A DNA stretch of 64,000 nt, taken from positions 186,001-250,000 of the forward strand of contig JAGVQM010000011.1 of assembly GCA_020051695.1 (NCBI GenBank), given 5' to 3'. Origin of the DNA: Candidatus Zixiibacteriota bacterium. Its GTDB lineage: Bacteria; Zixibacteria; MSB-5A5; WJJR01; JAJRUJ01. The stretch's first letter is position 1. Every line of letters begins with the position of its first letter. Under the pieces are notes generated by a model that was not told the origin of the DNA, did not search any database, and worked only from the letters and a program-made list of their open reading frames with translations. A program made the position numbers and the translations under genes. Positions 35,200 through 44,921 of the stretch are shown piece by piece.

Positions 35200-38100
35200 A
35201 TGGAAACCCTGTTCAACTTCCTCAGCGAACTTTCCCACGGGAGCATGGGTCTGGCCCTGAACGGGATGTGGTTGGGCATGGCGTTAACGGGCCTGTCGTG
35301 GTTGGGCTGGCGCCTGTACAAGAAGTCCAACGCGGCCACGGGATATGTTGTCTGGTGGTCGGTATTGGCGGCAGTGATCGCTGTGCCGTTTTTGATTACC
35401 GGGCCTGCCGTCGAGCGGCTCAGATTCCAGACAGAAGAACAGGTCTCCGCGGCAACAGGATTTGTCGACCGGCTCGAACCGACGAGTCTGGTTCCGCGCA
35501 GCAGATTGTTCGGCCCTGAGCCGGGCAATCGCGGAGTCCATGTGGGGACTGCCGAGATCAACCGCATCATATTGCCGGCGGCGAACGAAAGTATTCCGCG
35601 CCAATACGCCGCACTGGACGGCGGTTTTGTCATTCCCCGGGAAAATGAATCGGTCCCCTCAATGCTGCTGCGGTTGCTACCGGTGTCGTTGTTCGGCATC
35701 TGGATCTGCATTTCGCTGATTTTGATTTTGCGGCTGATCGTGGCCTATCGCCGGATGGTGGCGATCAAGCAAGGCAGCACACCTTATGATATCAAGGATC
35801 TCGACCGCATCACCGAGTTCGTCCACCGGTCCCCCGGCAGGACAGCGGCGGTGCATCTTTCCTCCCGTATTGATGTCCCCATGGCGGCGGGCCTGGGCCG
35901 GCCGATAATTCTGCTCCCGCGCAAATTGGTGGGCCGCCTCAACCAGGGCGAACTGGAGGCGTTGATCATTCATGAATTTTCACACATTTTTCGCTGGGAC
36001 GACTGGACCAAACTCGGCCAAAGGATCATCGAGGCGCTGATGTTTTTCAATCCTGCCGTACGCTGGATTGGGCGCCGGCTCGATCTGGAACGGGAAATCG
36101 CCTGTGACGACCGGGTCGTCGAACATCTCGGCAACCCCGGCGAGTACGCCCAATGCTTGACCCGCCTGACCCAGCTGTCGGTCATGCCTGCCGGGGCGTC
36201 GTTGATCCCCGGTGTTCTGACCTCGCATAAGCAGATATTTCAGCGCTTCGAGCGGCTACTTGGCGGCCGGCATGATCGCAGCACCCGGTTCTCTCGTCGG
36301 GGTTTCCTGGGAGCGTCGGTGGTGATCGTGGCAGCCCTGGCCGTGACGGTCCGAGTGGCACCGGTTGTGGCTATCCCCGTTCAAGCGGTGACCTTTGACG
36401 AATTATCCGCGGAATTCCGAACGTTCGGCGAACACGTGCTTTCAACTGTACTCACCGAAGACCTGCCGGGTGCCGAAACACCTGTCGTCCGGCAATCTGA
36501 TTTGGCCGTTGACGATGAGGGGCTTGACCCCGCGGGGGGGACGAATCCCGGGGCGCGTGAAGAATTACTTGCAGAACCGCCCCCCGGCATCCCGGTAAGC
36601 GCACTACCTCCGGTATCCACCACCGAATGGCCAGTCGTGGAATACGCCATGACGAGCGCTGCCGGAGAATCCGGCGCGGCGAAGGCCCGTGCCGAAGCCA
36701 CGGGTCGTGATGGTCGCACCGCCGGGCGCGTTGTTGATTGGAACGACGAAATTTTCAAACTGCCGATCTCGGGCACAATCCACGGTTACGGCGATAATAA
36801 CGAAGCCATCCATGTCTGGATCGATGAGAAACGAGAAGTCCGCGCGGCAGCGCAGGGCCGCATTCGGCTCACGCCGGACGGCAGCCAGATAAGAAGTGTT
36901 TCTGTCGGCGGGTATCTGGCGATCAAAGAACAACATGGTTCGATCTGGCGGGAATTGGACATTACACCGGTTAATGGCAGCCAATTGGCCTATGTGTACT
37001 ATGTAGACGGCGCACCGCACGAATACGACGCGGCGGCCAGTGCCTGGCTGACCCGGGTCTTGCGCATGATGTATCCAGATATGGCCGTACTGCATGGTGG
37101 GGTAATTGCCGATTACCCGGCTCCGGATATTGTTCATCCTGTTCCTGCTCCGCTCGACAGTCCGGATGTAGCGGACCTCCCCGACATCGATGCGCCGGGC
37201 GCACCTCCGGCCCGGCATTTTGAGACCCAGGGGCTGCTGAGCACGATTTTTGACTGGGCGATGGATCCATTTGACGGTTTTGGCGAAGGCCTGATGATCT
37301 CGCATGAAGATGATGACGATCAGATGGACATTTGCTGGTCGGACGGCCGCGACAAAATCCGGATCAAGATGGACGGTAAGATCGAATTTACCGACGACGA
37401 CCGGGCAATTAAAAAGATTTCCCCGGATGGGTATTTCGCCATCTGGGAAAAGCACGACGGCCGGCGCCGTGAGTACGACGCCGAGGCAGGACCGGACGGC
37501 CGTCTTGTGGCGGCTTATTATGTCGACGGCGAAGCGCGGGAAATCGATGACGACGCCCGTGCATGGCTGGGTGAGGCCCTGTTGAAAATGTTCCGGGAAG
37601 CCGGAATCAATGCCGAGGCCCGGGCCAGGCGCATCTACAAACAAGACGGCATCGCCGGGGTTTTGCAGGAGATCTCGCTCATCGACAGCGATTATGCCAA
37701 ACGACAATATTTCGATGCCCTGCTCGATTCAGACGAATTGAGTGACGCCGACTACTCGACAATGCTGAGACAGATCGAACGTGAGTTGGAGTCCGACTAT
37801 GAAAAGGCAGAACTACTAATGGACATGGCAGACCGGGTCAGCCGGAATACACCACTGATCCGCGATTATATTGCCGTTGTCCAAACGATCGAATCCGATT
37901 ATGAAACGCGCCGTGTGCTTTCGGCCATGAGTATGGGGGAGGATGTCGACGATGATATACTTCTGGCCGTGCTGGAGATCGCCGCGGGAATGGACTCCGA
38001 CTATGAAAAAGCCGAACTACTGATCGACATGGCCCCCTATTGTCGGGGCCGCGGGGATTTCCAGGCGGCATATGTCGCTGCGGTTATCAATCTCGGCTCT

Positions 38101-38841
38101 GATTATGAGACCCGGCGTGTGCTTTCCGCGTTGAGTCTGGATCAAGACACCGACCCGGCAATCCTGCTGGCGGTATTGAAGATTGCGGCGCAGATCGGCT
38201 CGGATTATGAACGGGCGGAGTTGTTGATCGAACTGGCGCCCCATTGCCGCGACAATGCCCAGTTGCAGGCCGAGTATGTGAACGCCATCATCGACCTTGA
38301 ATCGGATTATGAAACCCGCCGCGTGCTCAGCGCGCTGAGTATGGACGGAGATGTAGACCCCGAAGTGTTTATTGCAGTACTGGATATCGTCGGCGGATTG
38401 GAATCGGACTATGAAAAGGCCGAACTGCTGGTCGAGATCGCCCGGCGCAGCAGCGCGTACGATAAGGCCCGGGAAACCTACCTCGCAGCGGACAACGAGG
38501 GAAGCGATCTCGACTATGAGCGCGCGCGGCAAGCGTATGTGGCGGCGGTGACGAACATCGATTCGGATTACGAAACCAAACGCGTCCTGACTGAATTGAT
38601 CACCAACAGCGAGCTGAATGACCGGCTGGTGGTGGATATCCTGGGTGTGACCGCGGGCATTTCCTCCGATTACGAAAAAAGTGAAGTGTTGAAATCACTG
38701 GTAAAATACTGCCGCGGCAACGACCGGCTGGAAGAGGCCTTCTTTGAAGTTGTCGATGGAATGTCCTCTGATTACGAGATCAAGGAGCTTTACGCCCTGA
38801 TGTATCGTGACTCGCGGCGTTCCGGCGACCGATACAAATAG
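35200..38841 (+). CDS. M56 (BlaR1-type) membrane metallopeptidase with C-terminal S-D-Y repeats
   Basis: A 1213-residue protein. Membrane helices lie at about 20-40, 47-65 and 165-190, with another near 370-390 after the protease. The zinc motif is HEFSH (His258, Glu259, His262), with EREIACDDRV downstream as in BlaR1. The usual penicillin-binding sensor is missing. After a Pro/Asp-rich linker come two copies of a beta-type domain (about 525-630 and 705-800; each has a V/I-W/K-D...G-Y-(L/F)-A-I-x-E core and YYVDG). Then, from about residue 829, there are eleven S-D-Y-(E/A) helical units of about 35-37 residues, alternating SDYEKAELL and SDYETRRVL. These look like HEAT-type repeats, probably a ligand- or protein-binding surface. 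It is paired with the BlaI-type repressor upstream and ends at a strong terminator. Confidence 0.88.
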   Translation: METLFNFLSELSHGSMGLALNGMWLGMALTGLSWLGWRLYKKSNAATGYVVWWSVLAAVIAVPFLITGPAVERLRFQTEEQVSAATGFVDRLEPTSLVPRSRLFGPEPGNRGVHVGTAEINRIILPAANESIPRQYAALDGGFVIPRENESVPSMLLRLLPVSLFGIWICISLILILRLIVAYRRMVAIKQGSTPYDIKDLDRITEFVHRSPGRTAAVHLSSRIDVPMAAGLGRPIILLPRKLVGRLNQGELEALIIHEFSHIFRWDDWTKLGQRIIEALMFFNPAVRWIGRRLDLEREIACDDRVVEHLGNPGEYAQCLTRLTQLSVMPAGASLIPGVLTSHKQIFQRFERLLGGRHDRSTRFSRRGFLGASVVIVAALAVTVRVAPVVAIPVQAVTFDELSAEFRTFGEHVLSTVLTEDLPGAETPVVRQSDLAVDDEGLDPAGGTNPGAREELLAEPPPGIPVSALPPVSTTEWPVVEYAMTSAAGESGAAKARAEATGRDGRTAGRVVDWNDEIFKLPISGTIHGYGDNNEAIHVWIDEKREVRAAAQGRIRLTPDGSQIRSVSVGGYLAIKEQHGSIWRELDITPVNGSQLAYVYYVDGAPHEYDAAASAWLTRVLRMMYPDMAVLHGGVIADYPAPDIVHPVPAPLDSPDVADLPDIDAPGAPPARHFETQGLLSTIFDWAMDPFDGFGEGLMISHEDDDDQMDICWSDGRDKIRIKMDGKIEFTDDDRAIKKISPDGYFAIWEKHDGRRREYDAEAGPDGRLVAAYYVDGEAREIDDDARAWLGEALLKMFREAGINAEARARRIYKQDGIAGVLQEISLIDSDYAKRQYFDALLDSDELSDADYSTMLRQIERELESDYEKAELLMDMADRVSRNTPLIRDYIAVVQTIESDYETRRVLSAMSMGEDVDDDILLAVLEIAAGMDSDYEKAELLIDMAPYCRGRGDFQAAYVAAVINLGSDYETRRVLSALSLDQDTDPAILLAVLKIAAQIGSDYERAELLIELAPHCRDNAQLQAEYVNAIIDLESDYETRRVLSALSMDGDVDPEVFIAVLDIVGGLESDYEKAELLVEIARRSSAYDKARETYLAADNEGSDLDYERARQAYVAAVTNIDSDYETKRVLTELITNSELNDRLVVDILGVTAGISSDYEKSEVLKSLVKYCRGNDRLEEAFFEVVDGMSSDYEIKELYALMYRDSRRSGDRYK

Positions 38842-38878
38842 GCCCGGAAGCGGATTTTCCCCGACCGATTATCTGTGA

Positions 38879-38909
38879 ACAGGGCCGGTCAACCACCGGC
38901 CCTGTTTTT
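38879..38909 (+). terminator. Intrinsic terminator after the M56-repeat gene
   Basis: ACAGGGCCGGT-CAACC-ACCGGCCCTGT is a perfect 11-bp stem with a 5-base loop, followed by a T run. Confidence 0.93.
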
Positions 38910-39152
38910 ATCTCCTGCGTTTGGGTCGGATTTCGCACTGATCACTCCGGGCAAAACACCATCGAAGACATCACGAAATCGCGTAGCCAGTGGCGGGGTA
39001 ATTCATCAGGAAAAAACGATATGCTCCAATATAACACACTATTAGTCAATAAGATGCGTGGCAGGGAAGATGGCCGGATGCCCATGTGTTTACGGAAATG
39101 GTTTTATGCCGATCTAGACTAAAAAAAGACACTTTCGGCAGAGGAGCATACA
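38910..39152. other. Intergenic region before the SPFH gene
   Basis: About 240 bases with no gene. A short AT-rich stretch with TATAAC (39030-39040) may be a -10 region, but I cannot assign a -35. Confidence 0.4.
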
Positions 39153-40274
39153 ATGGGTGTATTCATGGAAGTTATCGAATGGATGGACCTTACGTCGGAG
39201 GACATGATCCACCGCATCCCCGAACAGGGTTCCCTGGATATAAAATTGGGCGCACAGCTTATCGTCCGCGAAAGTCAGTCGGCGGTGTTTTTTTCCAATG
39301 GGAAGGCCTGCGACGTTCTCGGACCGGGCCGGCATACGTTGACGACCTTGAATATCCCGGTACTGACCAAGCTCCTTTCGATCCCGTGGGGTTTCAAATC
39401 CCCTTTTCGCGCCGAAGTATATTTCATCAATCACAAAGTCTTTACCAACTTGAAATGGGGCACCCGTGACCCGGTGGCCTTCCGCGACAGTGAACTGGGG
39501 CTGATCCGGTTGCGCGGCCATGGCGCCTATACTTGCCGGATCAATGAACCGCTGGTCTTTTTAAACCGGCTGGTGGGACGGCAGGCCTTGTATTCGACGG
39601 CCGATATCGAGGATTATCTGCGGGATGTCATCGTCGCGCGGGTCAACGATATGTTCGGCGAAAACCTTTCGACGATCCTCGATTTGCCCCGGCAATATAC
39701 CGAATTGGCTGAAGAAATTAAACAACTCATCGACAGTGAGTTCACCAAGTACGGCATGGAGCTGGTCGATTTCTACATCACGGCGATTACGCCGCCCGAT
39801 GAGGTCCAGCGGATGATCGACGAGAAATCGAGTATGACCGCGGTCGGCGACCTGGACCAGTTCCTGAAATTCGGCATGGCCAAAGCATTCAGTTCCTCCG
39901 GCAGCAGCGGACTGCCCAGCGCGGGCGCCGGTCTGGGCATGGGCGCTGGCGTGGGTTTGATGGCCCCGCTGATGATGTCCAGGGCGCTGGCCCCGGGACA
40001 AACCGATTTCAAGAATATTGCCCTGCCGACGATCACCTGCACCCGGTGCGGGGTGGACACGCCGGAGGAATCCCGTTTTTGTTACAAGTGCGGTCATCCG
40101 CTGATCAGCATCAACCGTTGCGGCAAGTGCTCGGCGGAATTGCCGGCCGATGCGATATTCTGCCTGCAATGCGGGCAGAAGCTGGCCGAGGTTTTAACTT
40201 GTCCGGAATGCAATCAGAAGCTGCCCGACGGGACAAAATTCTGCACACGCTGCGGGACCAAGCTTGAGCCATGA
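39153..40274 (+). CDS. SPFH-domain protein with three C-terminal zinc ribbons
   Basis: A 373-residue protein; ATG 39153 follows GAGGAG. Residues about 20-240 match the bacterial SPFH family annotated as virion-core-like (GSLDIKLGAQLIVRESQSAVFFSNGKACDVLGPGRHTL, FTKYGMELVDFYITAITPP). A Gly/Ser-rich flexible stretch (about 250-275) leads to three zinc ribbons, each CxxC-x10-12-CxxC (CTRCG/CYKCG, CGKCS/CLQCG, CPECN/CTRCG). SPFH proteins form membrane-associated or cytoplasmic rings; the ribbons are probably protein-binding. The next gene overlaps it (ATGA), so the two form a pair. Confidence 0.85.
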   Translation: MGVFMEVIEWMDLTSEDMIHRIPEQGSLDIKLGAQLIVRESQSAVFFSNGKACDVLGPGRHTLTTLNIPVLTKLLSIPWGFKSPFRAEVYFINHKVFTNLKWGTRDPVAFRDSELGLIRLRGHGAYTCRINEPLVFLNRLVGRQALYSTADIEDYLRDVIVARVNDMFGENLSTILDLPRQYTELAEEIKQLIDSEFTKYGMELVDFYITAITPPDEVQRMIDEKSSMTAVGDLDQFLKFGMAKAFSSSGSSGLPSAGAGLGMGAGVGLMAPLMMSRALAPGQTDFKNIALPTITCTRCGVDTPEESRFCYKCGHPLISINRCGKCSAELPADAIFCLQCGQKLAEVLTCPECNQKLPDGTKFCTRCGTKLEP

Positions 40275-41671
40275 GGACCACGGGCGGCTATCGGCTGGAC
40301 ATTACCTGCTGCTTTTGCGGGGGCAAGCTGGATGTTGATGAAGCGGGCCACACGATTGACTGCCCGCATTGCGCGTCGATTTTAAAAATCACGCGCACGT
40401 CGGGGACCCGCAAGTATGTTATCCCCGACGGGTTGCTCCCGCGCGAAGTCAAGTTTCATATCGAGCGGCACATAAAAAAGGAAGGGTTGCCGCTGCCGTC
40501 TCACTGGCAGGAGTTGAAACGGGTCTATGTGCCTTTCTGGCGGGTGACGGGGACGGTTTTCGCCATGGCCACAGCGCCGGACAATTGCCGTAAAGAATTG
40601 TTTGATACGGATACAGGCGAAACGGAGGAAAGCCCCGCCCCCGGCGTGACGATTACCAACCGCGATGTCTCGTTTTGTGCGGACGAAACGTTCAACTGGG
40701 GTGTCGAATCGTTGGGCGTGCGTACGCAGACTTTGCACCTGGCGCCGCTCGAAAAAGAATTTTACGAAAACAACCAGCTGCTGCCCCCGGTATTGTCCCT
40801 GGAACAGGCCAAAGACCGCTTCGACCGGGCTACGACGATGGCCGCGATCACGACTGCAGATGTCGGCGCCGACGTGCAGATTACCTCGGTGGGGTTGGAC
40901 GGCACGTTGATTTACTTCCCGGTCTGGGCGGCAAATTTCATCAACGCCGAGGGCCGGCGGACGGTGCGGTTCGATCCGCTGGCCAAACGAGTCGTTACCC
41001 TGGATTACGGTGACGCAGAGGTCCCCGGAGGCAGGGCGACATTTACCCAGGACACAGCGGCGATACGAATCATCCCGCACCGCTGCCCCAACTGTGGTAC
41101 CGACCTGCCCAATGCCCGGTGGTCGGCGACTTACTATTGCGCCAACTGCCGCCGGTTATATATGGAGGCCGCCAACGGCTACCAACAGTTGACCGTGCAT
41201 GTTCCGGAGAACCGCAATGTCAAAGATATGCTGTTCCCGTTTTGGGTCTTCAATCTGCAGTCCGCTGACTGGCCGGGGAAAGATGAATTCCTGCGCGCCC
41301 TGCAGCTGACCCGGTACCGGAATGATGCGTTTTATGTCCCGGCATTCGGCGTGGCCAATCCCGAACGGTTGATGCGCCTGGTCGGGCATTATAACCGCCG
41401 GATGCACCAGTTTACCTTCAAGGAAATCCCGGACGAAAAATACACCTTTGCGGATGTTACGGTTTCGCCTGAACAGGCCGCCTGTCTGATCATTCCCCTG
41501 ACTGCGGCGGCGGTGGCGCAGGCCGGGTATCCCCCGCCCGAGGCGCTCCATGGTGCGGTGCTGGACATTGCGGACCCGGATTTAATCTGGCTGCCGTATG
41601 CCCCCGACCGTTATTTCTGGCGCGAACAGATCACCGGCGCGACAATTGAAAAGGCGGCGGTGCGCTGCTGA
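40271..41671 (+). CDS. Zinc-ribbon protein of unknown function, paired with SPFH protein
   Basis: A 466-residue protein whose ATG overlaps the SPFH stop. It opens with a zinc ribbon (CCFCGGKLDVDEAGHTIDCPHC, Cys pairs at about 13-16 and 32-35) and has another mid-protein (CPNCGT, YYCANC, about 275-297). Between and after are mixed alpha/beta segments with repeated YxPFWR/FPFWVF-like aromatic motifs (YVPFWRVTGTVF, MLFPFWVFNL) found in zinc-ribbon proteins with DUF-type annotation. No catalytic motif, signal or membrane segment is evident. Its coupling to the SPFH gene suggests a physical partner. Confidence 0.75.
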   Translation: MRTTGGYRLDITCCFCGGKLDVDEAGHTIDCPHCASILKITRTSGTRKYVIPDGLLPREVKFHIERHIKKEGLPLPSHWQELKRVYVPFWRVTGTVFAMATAPDNCRKELFDTDTGETEESPAPGVTITNRDVSFCADETFNWGVESLGVRTQTLHLAPLEKEFYENNQLLPPVLSLEQAKDRFDRATTMAAITTADVGADVQITSVGLDGTLIYFPVWAANFINAEGRRTVRFDPLAKRVVTLDYGDAEVPGGRATFTQDTAAIRIIPHRCPNCGTDLPNARWSATYYCANCRRLYMEAANGYQQLTVHVPENRNVKDMLFPFWVFNLQSADWPGKDEFLRALQLTRYRNDAFYVPAFGVANPERLMRLVGHYNRRMHQFTFKEIPDEKYTFADVTVSPEQAACLIIPLTAAAVAQAGYPPPEALHGAVLDIADPDLIWLPYAPDRYFWREQITGATIEKAAVRC

Positions 41672-41909
41672 GCGAAAAATTTCGCACAGTGTATTTTCGA
41701 CGGTCTTGCTTGAATTGCCTATCGATCATTCTGCCCCCGGTATCACCAGAGATCACCGCTGCCGGATTGTACTATTTGATCGTATGTACTAGTGAAGAGT
41801 AAAATATGGCCCGGCATTGTCGCTGCCTGTTGACCAGTGCACAGTATGCGGCCGAGGGCGGCAATTTCCCCCTGGCAGCGGCTGTTCGGGAGAGCGATGG
41901 AGGTGTACC

Positions 41910-42614
41910 ATGGCGTCTGTTGAGGAACTGGTCGACCGGCAAATGAAACGGCGGGCGCTGGCCGAACGCATGGCCCAGAGTCCGGTTGCCGCCGCCGTAC
42001 AACAACCCCGGCTGTTGAGAGTCATTACGATCTCCCGTCAGGCGGGTTCGCGGGGCCGGACTTTGGCGGCGTTGATCGCGGAAAAGCTCAGATTTGAATT
42101 TGTCGACCGTCAAATCCTGGAATTGCTGGTCAAAAATACCGGCGCCCGTAAGCGCTTGATCGATTCGCTGGATGAACGTACCCGCTCGGCCATCGATTTG
42201 TGGGTCGAGGGGATTTTGACCAAACGCTATATCGACAAAACAGAGTATACGCATCTGCTGGCGGAAGCAATTACTGTGCTGGCCGAGGACGGCGATTCGG
42301 TCATCCTGGGGCGGGGAGCGAATATTATCCTGGGCCGGCGGGGTGGGCTGCATGTACGAATTGTCGCCTCCCGGCAAACGCGGATCGACAATTTGTGCCG
42401 TTATGAATCGTTGCCGCCGGAGGACGCCCGGGACCGCGTGGACCGGCTTGATGATGAACGCCGGCGGTTCTACCGAGATAATTTCGCCGCCGATATCGAC
42501 AATCCCCTAGATTACCATTTGATCATCAATTTTGACCGTGTCGCGTTCGGCACGGCGCAGGAGATCATTCTGCGGGCGTGGCAGCAGTATCTTGCGGCGG
42601 TACCGCAACATTGA
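41910..42614 (+). CDS. Cytidylate-kinase-like family protein
   Basis: ATG 41910 follows GGAGGTG at 5 bases, giving 234 residues; the longer open frame from 41817 has no ribosome site. It matches the cytidylate-kinase-like family: a P-loop-like start (RVITISRQAGSRGRTLAALIAEKL), FVDRQILELLV, SVILGRGANIIL and the R-rich lid (RVDRLDDERRRFYRDNF). The P-loop reads SRQAGSRGR rather than GxxGxGKS/T, as is usual in this subfamily. The substrate is unknown. It stands alone between the zinc-ribbon and GNAT genes. Confidence 0.82.
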   Translation: MASVEELVDRQMKRRALAERMAQSPVAAAVQQPRLLRVITISRQAGSRGRTLAALIAEKLRFEFVDRQILELLVKNTGARKRLIDSLDERTRSAIDLWVEGILTKRYIDKTEYTHLLAEAITVLAEDGDSVILGRGANIILGRRGGLHVRIVASRQTRIDNLCRYESLPPEDARDRVDRLDDERRRFYRDNFAADIDNPLDYHLIINFDRVAFGTAQEIILRAWQQYLAAVPQH

Positions 42615-42712
42615 ATAGTATGCCGGTTGTCGAGGACGGAAAAACGGGCGCCCGGTTGCGTGTCGGGCTGGAGTGTTGTATGTTGGCCGCGGACAGATGA
42701 CCGGAGTACCAT

Positions 42713-43507
42713 ATGGCACAACCGCACGACACCGTGATTACTGCCGATAAACGCGAGGATTTCCTCGACCGGGCGAACGAACTGGTTCCTCAGTGCTGGC
42801 CGGAAATCATGCGGCATGATCCGCTGGCCGGCAAGCACTGGCTGCAATTGTATGAGCGGTTTGCCACCTACCAGTTCGCATTGCTCGACAGCAGGACCGA
42901 AGAATTTATGGCGGTGGGCAACTGCCTGCCATTGGTCTGGGACAAACCGGCATTAGACCTGCCCGCCGAGGGTTGGGATTGGGCGCTGGTGCAAGGTGTG
43001 GCCGATGCCGAGCAGGGCCGGGCGCCGACGACGCTGAGCGCGATACAGATTATGGTTGCTCCGGGGTACCGCAACCGGGGATTAAGTGCGCGGATGGTCC
43101 AATTGATGAAAGCGATCGGCAAGGCGCACGGCTTGACCTCGATGATTGCCCCGGTCCGGCCTACCTTGAAACACCGCTATCCGCTGGCGACCATGGAGCA
43201 ATATTTGCGCTGGCGTAATGATGACCGCCTGCCGTTTGATCCGTGGCTGCGCGTGCATGTGAAATCGGGTGCGCACATGATCAAGGTCTGCCCGCAGTCG
43301 ATGCGGATCACCGGGACAGTCAGGGAATTTGAACAATGGACCGGGATGCGTTTCCCCGAAAGCGGGATGTTTGTCGTGCCCGGCGCCCTGGTCCCGGTAG
43401 AGATCGATCGGGAGACCGATCGCGGCACATATATTGAGCCGAATGTGTGGGTGCATTATCCCGGGTTGGCAGAAGCCGTGCCGGTCAATGAAGGACAGGT
43501 GGGTTGA
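42713..43507 (+). CDS. GNAT-like N-acyltransferase family protein
   Basis: A 264-residue protein; ATG 42713 follows GGAG. The acetyl-CoA-binding motif A is present (IQIMVAPGYRNRGLSARMVQLMK, about residues 111-133, with the R-x-x-G-x-S/A turn). The N-terminal half (LVPQCWPEIMRHDPLAGKHWLQLYERF) and the C-terminal part (FDPWLRVHVKSGAHMIKV) extend well beyond a minimal GNAT, so substrate specificity probably differs from common members. I cannot name the substrate. Confidence 0.75.
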   Translation: MAQPHDTVITADKREDFLDRANELVPQCWPEIMRHDPLAGKHWLQLYERFATYQFALLDSRTEEFMAVGNCLPLVWDKPALDLPAEGWDWALVQGVADAEQGRAPTTLSAIQIMVAPGYRNRGLSARMVQLMKAIGKAHGLTSMIAPVRPTLKHRYPLATMEQYLRWRNDDRLPFDPWLRVHVKSGAHMIKVCPQSMRITGTVREFEQWTGMRFPESGMFVVPGALVPVEIDRETDRGTYIEPNVWVHYPGLAEAVPVNEGQVG

Positions 43508-43640
43508 CCCGGGACGTGGCGGGGTGGGGCGCTGGCTCTCCGTCGATTTGTTTTTCGACGGGCTTATCCTGAAAAGTCCTGCCTCGCGCAAAACTGAATT
43601 GCCGCTGCCGGTTTCTTTGGTTTTTAATCGCGCGCAGGAT

Positions 43641-43934
43641 CTAGATGACGGCCGGGCTGATTAATGCCGCGGCCAGCATCGGGAACAGATAGCCGAACAG
43701 GTGCGCAGGGCACATCGACCAGAATAATTGCACAAGGACCAGCGCCGTTCCGCCGAAACCGATCAGTTTGAAATATGCCCGGTATCGGCTGTGGCCGTAC
43801 TGACCCAGCGAGTACAGGACCACGCAGGCGATGCCCGCCACCAGCAGACCTGTCGGCGAATTGATTATGCCCATAACGGTGTTTCCGGTTATTGCTCGGA
43901 CTGGTCTAGTAATCGGCTGTTTCGATGGCGGCAT
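43641..43934 (-). CDS. Small membrane protein of unknown function
   Basis: A 97-residue frame on the minus strand; its ATG at 43934 follows AGGGA at 5 bases. A basic N-terminal tail (about 20 residues) precedes two or three hydrophobic segments (LLVAGIACVVLYSLG, LIGFGGTALVLVQLFW, FGYLFPMLAAALI). It converges with the GNAT gene and is divergent from the DDAH-like gene. No family recognised. Confidence 0.55.
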   Translation of the reverse strand: MPPSKQPITRPVRAITGNTVMGIINSPTGLLVAGIACVVLYSLGQYGHSRYRAYFKLIGFGGTALVLVQLFWSMCPAHLFGYLFPMLAAALISPAVI

Positions 43935-44002
43935 TAATTCCCTATGTTAACGCTGGGAAATCGGTGCTGGCGGCCGCGGCCATGATGCGGCGAAAGTGAA
44001 CG

Positions 44003-44917
44003 ATGATGACAACCAATTGCCACAGCGAAGTGAACCGGATAAAAACGCTGCTATTGAAACGGCCCGAGGCGGCCTGGCGTGACCAGGGCAGCGTCGACCG
44101 CCAGTGGCAAAAACTGAATTATACCGGGCGCCCGGATTATAACGCCGCGTGCCGGGAGTATGAAGCGTTCCTCGGGCTGTTGAGAAATATCGTCCCTGAA
44201 ATTCACTTTATGCCGGATACTGCCGGGACCGGGCTGGATTCGGTGTATGTCCGGGATGCATCGGTAGTAACCGACCGGGGTGCGATTTTGTGCAACATGG
44301 GTAAACAGCAGCGCCGGGGAGAGCCGGCCGCGGTCGGTGAATTTTATGCCTCGCTGGGTGTCCCCATCCTGAGCCAAATCACCGGCGAGGGACGGCTCGA
44401 GGGCGGCGATGTTATCTGGCTGGACGATAAGACGCTGGCGGTCGGCGAGGGGTACCGCACCAATGCCGAGGGTATCCGCCAGTTACAGAAAGTCACACGG
44501 GGGATTGTCGATGAATGTGTGGTGGTCCCACTGCCGCACTGGGACGGCCCCCATGACGTGCTGCATTTGATGTCGATGATCAGCCCCATCGACCGCGATT
44601 TGGCCGTAGTGTATTCGCGGATGATGCCCGTGCCGTTCCGCAATTCGTTGCAGGCCCGTGGAATCACATTGATCGAGGTCCCCGATTCCGAGTACGGTTC
44701 GATGGCCTGCAATATTCTAGCGGTTGCCCCGAGGCAATGTATCATGTTGGTGGGGAATCCCGTGACCAGACAACAACTGGTGGATGAGGGCGTCCGCGTG
44801 TGGGAGTTTTCCGGCGAGGAAATTTCGAAAAAGGGTGCAGGCGGGCCGACGTGTCTGACCCGGCCGCTGGTGCGCGGTGAATGGACTTTGCCGGCGGGCA
44901 AAACGGCCGCAAGTTAA
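44003..44917 (+). CDS. Dimethylarginine dimethylaminohydrolase-like amidinohydrolase
   Basis: A 304-residue member of the DDAH/arginine deiminase (pentein) superfamily. The catalytic set is visible: Asp85 in YVRDAS, EGGD at 133-136, His188 in DVLHLMS and nucleophile Cys284 in GGPTCLTRPL. These enzymes hydrolyse methylated arginines to citrulline, or transfer or hydrolyse related guanidines. The exact substrate cannot be told from the sequence. It is followed after 4 bases by a flavoprotein gene. Start ATG 44003 or 44006. Confidence 0.88.
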   Translation: MMTTNCHSEVNRIKTLLLKRPEAAWRDQGSVDRQWQKLNYTGRPDYNAACREYEAFLGLLRNIVPEIHFMPDTAGTGLDSVYVRDASVVTDRGAILCNMGKQQRRGEPAAVGEFYASLGVPILSQITGEGRLEGGDVIWLDDKTLAVGEGYRTNAEGIRQLQKVTRGIVDECVVVPLPHWDGPHDVLHLMSMISPIDRDLAVVYSRMMPVPFRNSLQARGITLIEVPDSEYGSMACNILAVAPRQCIMLVGNPVTRQQLVDEGVRVWEFSGEEISKKGAGGPTCLTRPLVRGEWTLPAGKTAAS

Positions 44918-44921
44918 CTAT

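Noticed and set aside
36604-37707. Long antisense open frame (367 codons)
   Set aside because: It lies opposite the well-supported M56-repeat protein, has no ribosome site or family features, and is explained by codon bias.
37680-38800. Periodic DNA pattern in the M56 gene
   Set aside because: It is the coding trace of the S-D-Y helical repeats, not a satellite or CRISPR array.
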